Shown: positions 1 to 5,721 of the stretch, piece after piece
Layout of the letters: the number at the start of each line of letters is the position of its first letter
Numbering within the stretch: position 1 is the stretch's first letter
Assembly (NCBI GenBank): GCA_002476865.1
Contig: DLNA01000021.1
Coordinates: forward strand, 12,292-20,879
Reading direction: 5' to 3'
DNA: 8,588 nucleotides
Source: Patescibacteria group bacterium UBA7522
GTDB lineage: Bacteria; Patescibacteriota; CPR2; UBA1875
Translations under genes and position numbers: made by a program
Notes under the pieces: generated by a model
Seen by the model: the letters and a program-made list of their open reading frames with translations, nothing else
The model's database searches: none
Told to the model about the DNA's origin: nothing

Positions 1-179
1 CCTTTCCCTCACGGTACTTGTTCTCTATCGGTAATCTTGAGTATTTAGCCTTGGGAGGTGGTCCTCCCAGATTCCCACAGGATTACACGTGTCCCGTGGT
101 ACTAGAGTTTAAATCTATAAGGACAAGAAACTTTTTATGTACGGGGCTATCACCCTCTGTGGCCGTCCTTTCCAGGATC

Positions 180-305
180 GTTCCATTAAATTTCTCGTTT
201 TTTTACCTTATGAAGTCACTGTGGTTTCTTCTCTAACAACAAATGAGTCAACTCATTTGTTGTTAGCTAATCGTTAACAGCTAAAGCTATTAACTAAATT
301 AGAGA
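180..305 (-). other. Expansion segment in 23S domain I with two hairpins
   Basis: Between GTAGATC (about 305-311) and GATCCTGG (about 172-179) on the minus strand lies about 125 nt that I do not recognise from E. coli or Bacillus 23S. It holds a perfect 15-bp stem with a 4-nt loop (233-266) and a 9-bp stem with one G-U pair and a UUUA loop (273-294). TCTCTAA (230-236) and TTAGAGA (299-305) can form a closing helix that partly competes with the first hairpin. The lack of any reading frame or splice-like ends suggests an expansion of a variable helix rather than an intron. This was judged by eye, without an alignment. Confidence 0.65.
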
Positions 306-355
306 TCTACCTCACAACACTCTTTACGCAACGCCCACAGGCTTTCGACTGGGTT

Positions 356-381
356 CCCTTAAAATCTACTGATTTTAAGGG
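356..381 (-). other. Second 23S variable-region hairpin
   Basis: An 11-bp perfect AT-rich stem capped by a 4-nt loop, with arms 356-366 and 371-381, lies just 3' of the GTCAGCC block of 23S domain I. Bacillus-type 23S has a smaller hairpin at the corresponding place, so this is probably a lengthened native helix. Confidence 0.6.
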
Positions 382-699
382 TAGGTCTTCACGTAAAAAG
401 TTTTGGCTGACGCCCTTTCGCTCACCACTACTCTGGCGCTCACTTTTGTTTTCTTTTCCTTCGGCTACTAAGATGTTTCAGTTCGCCGAGTGCCCTACAA
501 CACCCTATGTATTCAGGTGCAGTTGATAGAAGATTAATTCTACCGGGTTTCCCCATTCGGATATCCACGGATCATAGCTTATTTGCCAGCTCCCCGAGGC
601 TTATCGCAGGCTATCACGTCCTTCTTCGGCCCAAGATTCCAAGGCATCCACCATATGCTCTTAACCAACTTAATTTTAATCTCGTTCTCTTTTTTTGTT

Positions 700-738
700 T
701 TGTGTTGACCTTCCCTAAAAGAGAGAGAGTCAACACAA
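700..738 (-). other. Hairpin in pre-23S leader
   Basis: Ten-base perfect inverted repeats (700-709 and 729-738) enclose a 19-nt loop, about 34 nt upstream of the 23S 5' end. It is probably a structured part of the pre-23S leader, possibly a processing site. No U-tract follows, so it is not a terminator for minus-strand transcription. Confidence 0.55.
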
Positions 739-802
739 CTTGACCAGTAATTTGTGCTTATAATTTAAGTCAAACTACTTGGTTTATTGCTTTTACCTAA
801 TT

Positions 803-817
803 TATTCAATTTTCAAG
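803..817 (-). promoter_or_regulatory. boxA-like / processing element in 23S leader
   Basis: The minus-strand sequence CTTGAAAATTGAATA differs by one base from CTTGAAAACTGAATA in the 16S leader (7488-7502). It resembles the CTTTGAAAAC boxA-type antitermination element found before 16S and 23S in Firmicutes. In the 16S unit the same element also forms one arm of the processing stem. A matching arm would be expected after 23S, outside this window. The function is inferred from motif similarity. Confidence 0.55.
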
Positions 818-880
818 TTCCGGGACTAGCTGCACATTTCAACCTATTTTTCCGATAAGCTGTGGTCTGCAGCTGGCGAC

Positions 881-910
881 AAAAAAACCGCCTTTTAGAT
901 TTTAGGCGGT
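881..910 (-). terminator. Intrinsic terminator between LtaS-like gene and 23S
   Basis: A 7-bp GC-rich stem, ACCGCCT/AGGCGGT, with a 10-nt loop is followed by seven T on the minus strand. It would end transcripts of the LtaS-like gene. It also lies downstream of the candidate promoter at 1010-1038, so any 23S transcript starting there must read through it. It could therefore be an attenuator, or the end of a short RNA of about 120 nt. Confidence 0.75.
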
Positions 911-1009
911 CAAAATCTTAGCACAAAAACTACTTAGCCAAGCTTGTCTTCACCTCTTGTTATTGAATTGTTTTTTATTTTCACGATATCTTTCCCAATT
1001 AGCCCTAGA

Positions 1010-1038
1010 ATAATACCAGAAGTTATCCACAAATGCAA
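1010..1038 (-). promoter_or_regulatory. Candidate promoter upstream of 23S
   Basis: TTGCAT (1033-1038), a 17-bp spacer and TATTAT (1010-1015) with an extended TGG just before the -10 on the minus strand. The spacer begins TTGTGGAT, identical to the 16S promoter spacer in the same register. An AT palindrome of T and A runs lies just upstream of the -35, as in the 16S promoter. The start of transcription would be near 1003, about 340 nt before 23S, with the terminator-like hairpin at 881-910 in between. This is the best promoter I can find for 23S; no convincing one lies nearer. Confidence 0.5.
1023..1031 (+). promoter_or_regulatory. Perfect DnaA-box sequence inside candidate 23S promoter
   Basis: TTATCCACA, the consensus DnaA box, lies in the promoter spacer, one base from the -35. 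The 16S promoter has a one-mismatch version at exactly the same offset (7608-7616). Whether DnaA binds here is inference from the motif. Confidence 0.45.
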
Positions 1039-1046
1039 GAGCTTTT

Positions 1047-2786
1047 TTAATAAAAAACATCAAAGACATTAAAACGAATAAGCATCTCTGAATAATAAAT
1101 TTTTTGCTCTATTTCTTTCTTTTCATAGCCATCCGTTGAGCCAAAAACATCTGATCCAAAAATCGGAAAAGAGGTCTTTACATTTAACATGTTCAGGATT
1201 GTTGGCATAAGATCAAGCTGAGTCGTCTTTTTTTCGCTAACCACTCCTCCACTCGGGCCCGGGATTTTATAAACAAATGGTATCTTTTTTAGATCCCCAG
1301 AATCGAAATCAGTACCGAGAGTTTTTTGGGTTAGAGGGTCGTCGGGATCTCCAATTTTTGCATCATGGTCTCCATAAATAATAATAACCGAATTCTCATA
1401 ACCACCGCTCGCCTTAAGTCCATCAATAAATTCACCTAGAGCCGAATCGGCATAATGAATGGCCTGATAATAATGATAGGTCCGATAATCATATTTTTTT
1501 ACATCACCATTTAAATATTGGTGTTCCGGTGCCATATCGAAAGGAAAGTGACTCGAGAGAGATATTAGATAATTAAAAGAGGGTGACTTAATATTCTTAA
1601 TTTTTTCTAACGACTCTAGGTAAAAATCCTTATCATTTAGACCCATGATAATATTTGTGCCCTCAGAATATTCGTCAGCTGCAAAAAAATGATCATAACC
1701 CAAAGAGCTAAAAGCAACCCACCGATTCCAAAAGTCCCTTCTATAAGCATGAAAAGCGTTCGTGGTGTAACCAGCCGAAGAGAGCGCTTTGGGAAGAGAG
1801 GTGAAATTATGACGCCCGTATTGCACAAACGCCGCCTCGTCTCTTAGGGGATAAATCGAGGTATTACTCGCAAAATCACTATCAGAGGTGCGACCGCCGC
1901 CAATCACCGACTCGCCATTAGGAAAATAGTAACCATCCTTAATAATTCTATTTAGATTGGGGGTTATCTCCTGACCCTCAAACTTTTTATTAACAACAAA
2001 ACTTTGAAGCGATTCGAATTGAATTAAATATACATTTTTGGAAGTTGCCACACCGCTAAATTCATTCTCTTCTTCTTCCTGAGTAGCATTTTTTTTGACC
2101 CACTCAATTACCTCTTGCCTTTCTTTTTCGTCTAATCTCTTAAAAGAATTTTTAATAAAACGATAGGAGTTTAATCCGTGAGCCCCCAAAACCCCGTAAC
2201 GCAAACCTATCAAATTGACATCGTAATTTCGATACAGCAAATCAGCCAAGCGACCCGATCTGAAATCAGAAAATAATATCGAAAAAATAACACTAAACGA
2301 TAAAAACAAAACAGCCAAAATCATTTTAAGGCTGGTCAACTTATCCCTTTTTGGTTTTTTGTCTTTTAAGAAAAAACGCAAACCAAGGAATAAAAAAATA
2401 TCAAAAAACAAAAAAATATCCGACAATCTCATTAATGAAAGGATTGAATCGGTAACGCCAGTTGCCTGGCTTGCAATAGTAAGGGCCTCGACTTTTATCA
2501 AAGAACCAAAAAACCGAAAATAAATTGCATTTGCCCAAATGAGTAAAGTTGCGAATCCCGCAGTAATAACCAAAAAACCATTTCGCCATTTAGGCAGAAG
2601 GGCGGTCCAAAAATAAATCAAAACACTTGTTGAAAGTGTAAATGCTAAAAAAATAATTGATATTTTGGTGTCAAAAATCAATCTGTCTAGCCAAATCATT
2701 TTTAGCCAACTAGTTATAACAAAAAAGAACAGAAAGAGACCATAAGAATGAGAATAAAAAAAATTCTTAAAAGACCACTTCTTCAC
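1047..2786 (-). CDS. LtaS-like membrane sulfatase-family enzyme (alkaline phosphatase superfamily)
   Basis: A membrane enzyme of 579 residues related to lipoteichoic acid synthase, which polymerises glycerol phosphate from phosphatidylglycerol on the outer face of the membrane. Five hydrophobic helices lie at about 14-33, 43-63, 70-90, 122-140 and 152-173. An extracytoplasmic sulfatase-type domain follows. The catalytic set fits LtaS: Glu258 in IQFES, nucleophile Thr300 in GGGRTSDSDF, His346 and FWNR 352-355, His413 in SSHFPFD, and Asp473/His474 in YGDHD. The start is GTG at 2786, six bases after a TAGAAT -10 hexamer, with no Shine-Dalgarno, so the mRNA is probably leaderless. The C-terminus is short and may be frameshifted (see 950-1046). 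It is divergent from murD. The family is certain; the actual substrate is not, since related enzymes transfer other phospho-head-groups. Confidence 0.88.
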   Translation of the reverse strand: MKKWSFKNFFYSHSYGLFLFFFVITSWLKMIWLDRLIFDTKISIIFLAFTLSTSVLIYFWTALLPKWRNGFLVITAGFATLLIWANAIYFRFFGSLIKVEALTIASQATGVTDSILSLMRLSDIFLFFDIFLFLGLRFFLKDKKPKRDKLTSLKMILAVLFLSFSVIFSILFSDFRSGRLADLLYRNYDVNLIGLRYGVLGAHGLNSYRFIKNSFKRLDEKERQEVIEWVKKNATQEEEENEFSGVATSKNVYLIQFESLQSFVVNKKFEGQEITPNLNRIIKDGYYFPNGESVIGGGRTSDSDFASNTSIYPLRDEAAFVQYGRHNFTSLPKALSSAGYTTNAFHAYRRDFWNRWVAFSSLGYDHFFAADEYSEGTNIIMGLNDKDFYLESLEKIKNIKSPSFNYLISLSSHFPFDMAPEHQYLNGDVKKYDYRTYHYYQAIHYADSALGEFIDGLKASGGYENSVIIIYGDHDAKIGDPDDPLTQKTLGTDFDSGDLKKIPFVYKIPGPSGGVVSEKKTTQLDLMPTILNMLNVKTSFPIFGSDVFGSTDGYEKKEIEQKIYYSEMLIRFNVFDVFY

Positions 2787-2792
2787 GAATCA

Positions 2793-2821
2793 ATTCTATC
2801 ACGAAAGAATCGATTTGGAAA
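2793..2821 (-). promoter_or_regulatory. Promoter of LtaS-like gene, leaderless type
   Basis: TTTCCA (2816-2821), a 17-bp spacer and TAGAAT (2793-2798) with an extended TGA before the -10. The hexamer ends six bases before the GTG, which puts +1 on the start codon. Its -35 overlaps the murD -35 on the other strand. Confidence 0.65.
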
Positions 2822-2843
2822 AAACATAAATCAAATATAAAAT
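2815..2843 (+). promoter_or_regulatory. Promoter of murD, leaderless type
   Basis: TTGGAA (2815-2820), a 17-bp spacer and TAAAAT (2838-2843). Six bases separate the -10 from the GTG start at 2850, so +1 should fall on the start codon. No Shine-Dalgarno is present in the remaining bases. The -35 shares five base pairs with the divergent -35. Confidence 0.65.
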
Positions 2844-2849
2844 TAAAAC

Positions 2850-4232
2850 GTGGAGATAAAAAACAAAAAAGTTTTACTGGTTGGCCTTGGTATTTTAGGT
2901 GGCGGTCTTTCGATGGCGAAATATCTATTAAAAGAAGGCGCAAAACTAACCATTACCGATCTTCGAACAGAAGAACAGCTTAAAAAGGTAATGAAAAAAC
3001 TTCCAAAAAACATAAATTATGTTCTTGGTAAAAATAGAATCTCAGATATCAAAAAGGCAGATATAATAATACTGAATCCTGCTGTTTCAAACTTTTCACC
3101 ACTCGTTAAAAAAATCAAGGAGCTTAAAAAAGAATACTACAACGATTACGCCTTCTTTTTAAAAAATTTAGAAAAAAATAACCCCAAAGCAAGGATTATA
3201 GGAATTACCGGCACTCGCGGGAAAACCACCGTCTCCACTTGGACAAAGGCGTTTATTGATAATGCAATTCTTGGTGGTAATATTCCCGAGGCGGCTCTTT
3301 TCAAAATTCAAAACAAGAAAACAGATGTTTTTATTTTAGAACTTTCGTCGTTTCAGTTAGAACATCTTTCCCAAAAAGATCGCTCTCCAAACATTGCAAT
3401 ACTAACTAATATTTATATCGACCACTTGAACCGATATAAAACCTATGACCGATACTCACGGATGAAAAAGCTAATCTATGCTAACCAAACCAAAAACGAC
3501 TATCTAATTCTAAATAACGACGAAAAAACAACCAAAGAAATCGAAAAAGATAAGCCCAAAAGCCAAATATACTATATCTCTCAAAAAAAATTGCCAAAAA
3601 ACAAAAGTGGCATATACACAATAGATAATGATGCCTATTTCAAAATAGATGGCTTGATAAAAAGGATTGGAAGTATAAGTAGTTTCGCTCCACATGAAAA
3701 AACAAATTTTATGTTTGCGGCGCTAGGTGCCCATCTTTACGGAATAAGTTGGGGTGAAATTTTTAAGAAAGTTAAAGGGCTAGAAAATCCCCTTTTTAGA
3801 CAACAAATTATTTTTAATAATAAGGGGCTCAAAATTATTAACGATTCGGCCGGCACAAACCCAGACGCAACCATTGCCGCCATTGAAAAATATAAAAATG
3901 AAAATCTCTATTTAATTACCGGCGGTACCGATAAAGAGTTGGACTCAAAAGAATTAGCAAAAAAAATCGCTAAGGAGATTAATCCAAAAAAACTTTTTCT
4001 ACTCAGTGGTTCAGCCACCAATAATCTTGTCAATAATTTACCAGCTAACTATTTAAAAACCGGCGACGTTAGAGGGTTTGGTTCTTTAGAAGAGATAATT
4101 AAAACCGTTTCAAAAGAAATTAAAAATGGAGTTATTGTTTTCTCTCCGGGAGCCGCCAGTTTTGAAAAATTTAAAAATGAATTTGATCGTGGAAACCAAT
4201 TCAATAAATTTATAAAAAAATATTTTGAATAG
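2850..4232 (+). CDS. murD: UDP-N-acetylmuramoylalanine--D-glutamate ligase
   Basis: A cytoplasmic Mur ligase that couples D-glutamate to UDP-MurNAc-L-Ala with ATP, in peptidoglycan precursor synthesis. It has 460 residues, slightly longer than E. coli MurD (438). An N-terminal Rossmann-like domain starts with VLLVGLGILGGG (8-19). The ATP-binding loop is GITGTRGKTT (118-127), followed by LELSSFQLE (163-171) and NIYIDHLNRY (187-196) of the central domain. The C-terminal ligase domain carries NDSAGTNPDA, LITGGTDKE and FSPGAASFEKFKNEFDRG, typical of MurD. The usual loop is GTNGK, so Arg at 123 is a deviation. The start is GTG at 2850, chosen because it precedes the first beta strand and sits six bases after a good -10. 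Its 3' end is 2 bp from the convergent murI, whose product supplies its D-glutamate. Confidence 0.95.
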   Translation: MEIKNKKVLLVGLGILGGGLSMAKYLLKEGAKLTITDLRTEEQLKKVMKKLPKNINYVLGKNRISDIKKADIIILNPAVSNFSPLVKKIKELKKEYYNDYAFFLKNLEKNNPKARIIGITGTRGKTTVSTWTKAFIDNAILGGNIPEAALFKIQNKKTDVFILELSSFQLEHLSQKDRSPNIAILTNIYIDHLNRYKTYDRYSRMKKLIYANQTKNDYLILNNDEKTTKEIEKDKPKSQIYYISQKKLPKNKSGIYTIDNDAYFKIDGLIKRIGSISSFAPHEKTNFMFAALGAHLYGISWGEIFKKVKGLENPLFRQQIIFNNKGLKIINDSAGTNPDATIAAIEKYKNENLYLITGGTDKELDSKELAKKIAKEINPKKLFLLSGSATNNLVNNLPANYLKTGDVRGFGSLEEIIKTVSKEIKNGVIVFSPGAASFEKFKNEFDRGNQFNKFIKKYFE

Positions 4233-4234
4233 AG

Positions 4235-5041
4235 CTATTCTAATTCAACTCTTTTAACCTTAATCTTTTCACCTAAAATTTTCTCTGCAAAGATCTCAAA
4301 TCTGCTTGTTATATCTGTTGAAAGATAATCGACGGAGCGATTTTTAGAGAGCTTTTTTTCTATTTCCGGATGCCTCTTTAAATAATCTTTTAATTTTTCT
4401 GCTACCACCGGTGACTGCTCTATGATTTTAATATTACCGGCGTGTTTTTTTATTTCATCTAAAATTATCTCATAATGAGTACAGCCCAAAATAATCGTCT
4501 CAACCCGATTATTTTTAAGAGTATCTAGGTAATTAATTAAGACAATTGATAAAACGTCTTTATGAATTTCGCCCGATTCGATAATTGGTACCAAAAGCGG
4601 ACATGGTTTTTGAATAATCTCGGTACCGCTATCAAGCTTTTTGATTTCCCTAATATAAGAACCCGATTCTACCGTGCTATTTGTAGCCATTACGCCAATT
4701 TTTTTATATTCAAATCCTACAGCTTTTTCAGCAGCTGGAATCACCACACCCAGTACTCTTTTTTGGGGATGATTTTTGACTAGATACTCTTGCTGAATCT
4801 TTCGAAGCGCCTCACTTGAAGCGGTATTACAAGCAAGAATTATAAGCTCGCAGCCCTGATTAAAAAGATATTCAACTGCCTGTTCGGTAAACTTATAAAT
4901 TACCTCTTGGGAACGAGTGCCATAAGGCGCCCTAGCCGAATCACCTAAGTAAATATAATCATATTCTGGCAATAATTTTCGGATTCCCTTAAGAACCGTT
5001 AGCCCACCAAACCCTGAATCAAATATTCCAATTTTAGACAT
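4235..5041 (-). CDS. murI: Glutamate racemase
   Basis: Converts L-glutamate to D-glutamate without a cofactor, supplying MurD. It has 268 residues, the normal length. Diagnostic motifs are DSGFGGLTV (8-16), YLGDSARAPYG (31-41), LACNTAS with catalytic Cys71, the family motif CPLLVPIIESG (147-157), and GCTHYE with catalytic Cys187 and neighbouring His189. All catalytic residues are present, so it should be active. The start is ATG at 5041, six bases after TATAAT, with no Shine-Dalgarno between them, so the mRNA should be leaderless. It runs convergent to murD with a 2-bp gap and no terminator between them. Upstream, the terminator of the tRNA-Ala unit abuts its promoter. Confidence 0.97.
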   Translation of the reverse strand: MSKIGIFDSGFGGLTVLKGIRKLLPEYDYIYLGDSARAPYGTRSQEVIYKFTEQAVEYLFNQGCELIILACNTASSEALRKIQQEYLVKNHPQKRVLGVVIPAAEKAVGFEYKKIGVMATNSTVESGSYIREIKKLDSGTEIIQKPCPLLVPIIESGEIHKDVLSIVLINYLDTLKNNRVETIILGCTHYEIILDEIKKHAGNIKIIEQSPVVAEKLKDYLKRHPEIEKKLSKNRSVDYLSTDITSRFEIFAEKILGEKIKVKRVELE

Positions 5042-5047
5042 GATGAG

Positions 5048-5056
5048 ATTATATCA
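5048..5056 (-). promoter_or_regulatory. Extended -10 promoter of murI, leaderless type
   Basis: The minus strand reads TGATATAAT, an extended -10 with a perfect hexamer at 5048-5053, then six bases and the ATG. No good -35 exists at 16-18 bp because that place is taken by the terminator of the tRNA unit. Confidence 0.7.
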
Positions 5057-5083
5057 AAAAAAAGACCTCATGGTCTTTTTTTT
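5056..5083 (-). terminator. Intrinsic terminator of the tRNA-Ile/tRNA-Ala unit
   Basis: A GACC/GGTC stem with a 4-nt loop is flanked by eight A and eight T, giving 12 bp in all and a U8 tract on either strand. It lies 2 bases after the encoded CCA of tRNA-Ala. Symmetric arms could also stop plus-strand transcription coming from murD. Confidence 0.85.
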
Positions 5084-5085
5084 AT

Positions 5086-5162
5086 TGGTGGACCCTAGGG
5101 GATTCGAACTCCTGACCTCCTCGGTGCAAACGAGGCGCTCTAGCCAACTGAGCTAAGGGCCC
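5086..5162 (-). tRNA. tRNA-Ala (UGC)
   Basis: A 77-nt cloverleaf on the minus strand: acceptor GGGCCCT/AGGGTCC, D-arm TTAGCTCAGTTGGC, anticodon stem CCTCG/CGAGG with loop TTTGCAC and anticodon TGC, T-arm with GTTCGAATC. Discriminator A and CCA are encoded. It is the usual second tRNA of a bacterial rRNA spacer, but here it is separated from tRNA-Ile by a protein gene and from 23S by about 4.4 kb. Confidence 0.97.
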
Positions 5163-5210
5163 ATAAACGAAGCAAAACTTCTCAAATTATTAATTTTCAA
5201 ATTTCGAATT

Positions 5211-5224
5211 CCGACTGCAGTCGG
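5211..5224. repeat. Perfect 14-bp palindrome
   Basis: CCGACTGCAGTCGG lies directly after the stop of the small membrane protein gene and before tRNA-Ala. As RNA it could form a short hairpin, perhaps a processing signal between mRNA and tRNA. No U-tract follows. Confidence 0.5.
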
Positions 5225-5225
5225 T

Positions 5226-5471
5226 CTATCCTCCGAATATCGCTCGCCCAACGGCAGAAAAAAACGAGTCAACAGCGCCAAAAATAAAAAGCAAAGAGAA
5301 AAAGAATAAAAAAATACCAAATATCCTTAACCCAAGATATGTTCCTCCGCCACCTAAATATCTTTCAAGCGTGGCTGACGTCCCGGTAAACTCGACTATT
5401 TTTCTTGCATAAATCACCGCTACAACACCAATGATCATTATAATGATTCCCCAGATTATTCTTTCAAGCAT
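5226..5471 (-). CDS. Small two-helix membrane protein between two tRNA genes
   Basis: Function unknown; 81 residues. The first hydrophobic helix is at about 5-21 (IIWGIIIMIIGVVAVIYA) and is followed by basic residues. A short loop holds a glycine run in LERYLGGGGTYLG (35-47), and a second helix spans about 48-66. The layout of helix, loop with YLGGGGTY, helix looks like a small membrane protein recurrent in CPR genomes, but I recall no function. The ATG at 5471 is preceded five bases earlier by AAGGGG (5477-5482), a good Shine-Dalgarno, unlike the leaderless genes nearby. It lies inside the tRNA-Ile to tRNA-Ala transcription unit, so its mRNA is probably released by tRNA 5' and 3' processing. 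A TATAAT at 5548-5553 without a good -35 could give an extra start. Confidence 0.8.
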   Translation of the reverse strand: MLERIIWGIIIMIIGVVAVIYARKIVEFTGTSATLERYLGGGGTYLGLRIFGIFLFFFSLLFIFGAVDSFFSAVGRAIFGG

Positions 5472-5556
5472 CCTTTCCCCTTGTTAATTATTTGACCTTA
5501 GATGGTCCGTGCTTCGCCAAAAGCTACTCAGGACATTCTTCTTCTTTATTATATTC

Positions 5557-5574
5557 CGAATGGCTTGCCATTCG
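5557..5574. repeat. Perfect 18-bp palindrome between tRNA-Ile and small protein gene
   Basis: An 18-bp perfect palindrome, CGAATGGC followed by two central bases and its complement, gives a 7-8 bp hairpin in RNA. It lies 17 bases after the tRNA-Ile 3' end and just before a TATAAT on the minus strand (5548-5553). It may be a dispersed palindromic element or a processing hairpin. Confidence 0.5.
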
Positions 5575-5590
5575 TAGCGGAAGCGAAGAA

Positions 5591-5667
5591 TGGTGGGCGA
5601 TCGAGGACTCGAACCTCGGACCTCAACATTATCAGTGTTGCGCTCTAACCAGCTGAGCTAATCGCCC
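5591..5667 (-). tRNA. tRNA-Ile (GAU)
   Basis: A 77-nt cloverleaf on the minus strand: acceptor GGGCGAT/ATCGCCC, D-arm TAGCTCAGCTGGTTAGA, anticodon stem CAACA/TGTTG with loop CTGATAA and anticodon GAT, T-arm with GTTCGAGTC. Discriminator A and CCA are encoded. It has its own promoter (5693-5721) rather than depending on the 16S transcript. Confidence 0.97.
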
Positions 5668-5692
5668 TTATTGTTAAAGTTAGACAAAAAAT

Positions 5693-5721
5693 ATTCTAAC
5701 TCAAAAATATTGTTTTTTCAA
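5693..5721 (-). promoter_or_regulatory. Promoter of tRNA-Ile / small protein / tRNA-Ala unit
   Basis: TTGAAA (5716-5721), a 17-bp spacer and TAGAAT (5693-5698), giving a start near 5686 and a 19-nt leader before tRNA-Ile. The -35 touches the T-tract of the 16S terminator. It lacks the DnaA-box-like spacer of the rRNA promoters. Confidence 0.75.

Larger units (their letters stand above)
1..666 (-). rRNA. rrl: 23S ribosomal RNA, 5' portion (cut by window edge)
   Basis: Read on the minus strand, this begins with GGTTAAGAGC followed by GGTGGATGCC, the conserved start of bacterial 23S rRNA. Other conserved domain I blocks follow in order: GAAGGACGTG, TGCGATAAGC, CCGAATGGGGAAACCC, GAACTGAAACATCT, GGAAAAGAAA, AGTACCGTGAGGGAAAGG. 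The last block corresponds to roughly E. coli position 470, so only domain I sequence is present and the gene continues beyond base 1. The segment is clearly longer than the E. coli equivalent. The extra length lies mostly between the GTCAGCC block (405-411) and the CTGGAAAGG block (167-175). The mature 5' end at 666 is inferred by analogy. The 16S gene lies about 5.2 kb upstream on the same strand, so this is not an ordinary linked operon. Confidence 0.96.
950..1046 (-). other. Possible displaced C-terminus of LtaS-like gene (+1 frame)
   Basis: Just past the TAA that ends the LtaS-like gene, the frame offset by one base stays open to a TGA at 950-952. It reads as a plausible charged and aromatic protein tail (including NFWYYSRANWERYRENK). 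Removing one T from the T6 run at about 1051-1056 would join this tail to the gene above. The gene is shorter after its last metal ligands than LtaS of Staphylococcus, which fits a lost end. The same bases also hold a candidate promoter, so the open frame may be chance. Confidence 0.3.

Noticed and set aside
18..236. Open frame on the plus strand
   Set aside because: Antisense to conserved 23S domain I sequence; no ribosome binding site or recognisable protein.
180..305. Group I/II intron or homing endonuclease in 23S
   Set aside because: Too short, no endonuclease frame, no recognisable intron core; simple hairpins fit an expansion segment better.
507..743. Open frame on the plus strand
   Set aside because: Antisense to the 23S 5' end and its leader; sequence conservation is that of rRNA.
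668..880. A promoter directly before 23S, such as TTGACT near 763-768 or TATAAG nearby
   Set aside because: No pair with suitable spacing and hexamers; the candidate at 1010-1038 is better.
950..952. UGA recoding (Gly) as in Gracilibacteria/Absconditabacteria
   Set aside because: No in-frame TGA occurs where a conserved Gly is expected; the well-supported genes end in TAA/TAG and use TGG for Trp, so there is no positive evidence.
1637..2589. Two short minus-strand frames inside the LtaS-like gene
   Set aside because: Shadows of the real frame, which carries the catalytic motifs and membrane helices.
3510..3695. Minus-strand frame within murD
   Set aside because: Antisense shadow of a certain MurD coding region.
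4562..4783. Plus-strand frame within murI
   Set aside because: Antisense shadow of a certain MurI coding region.
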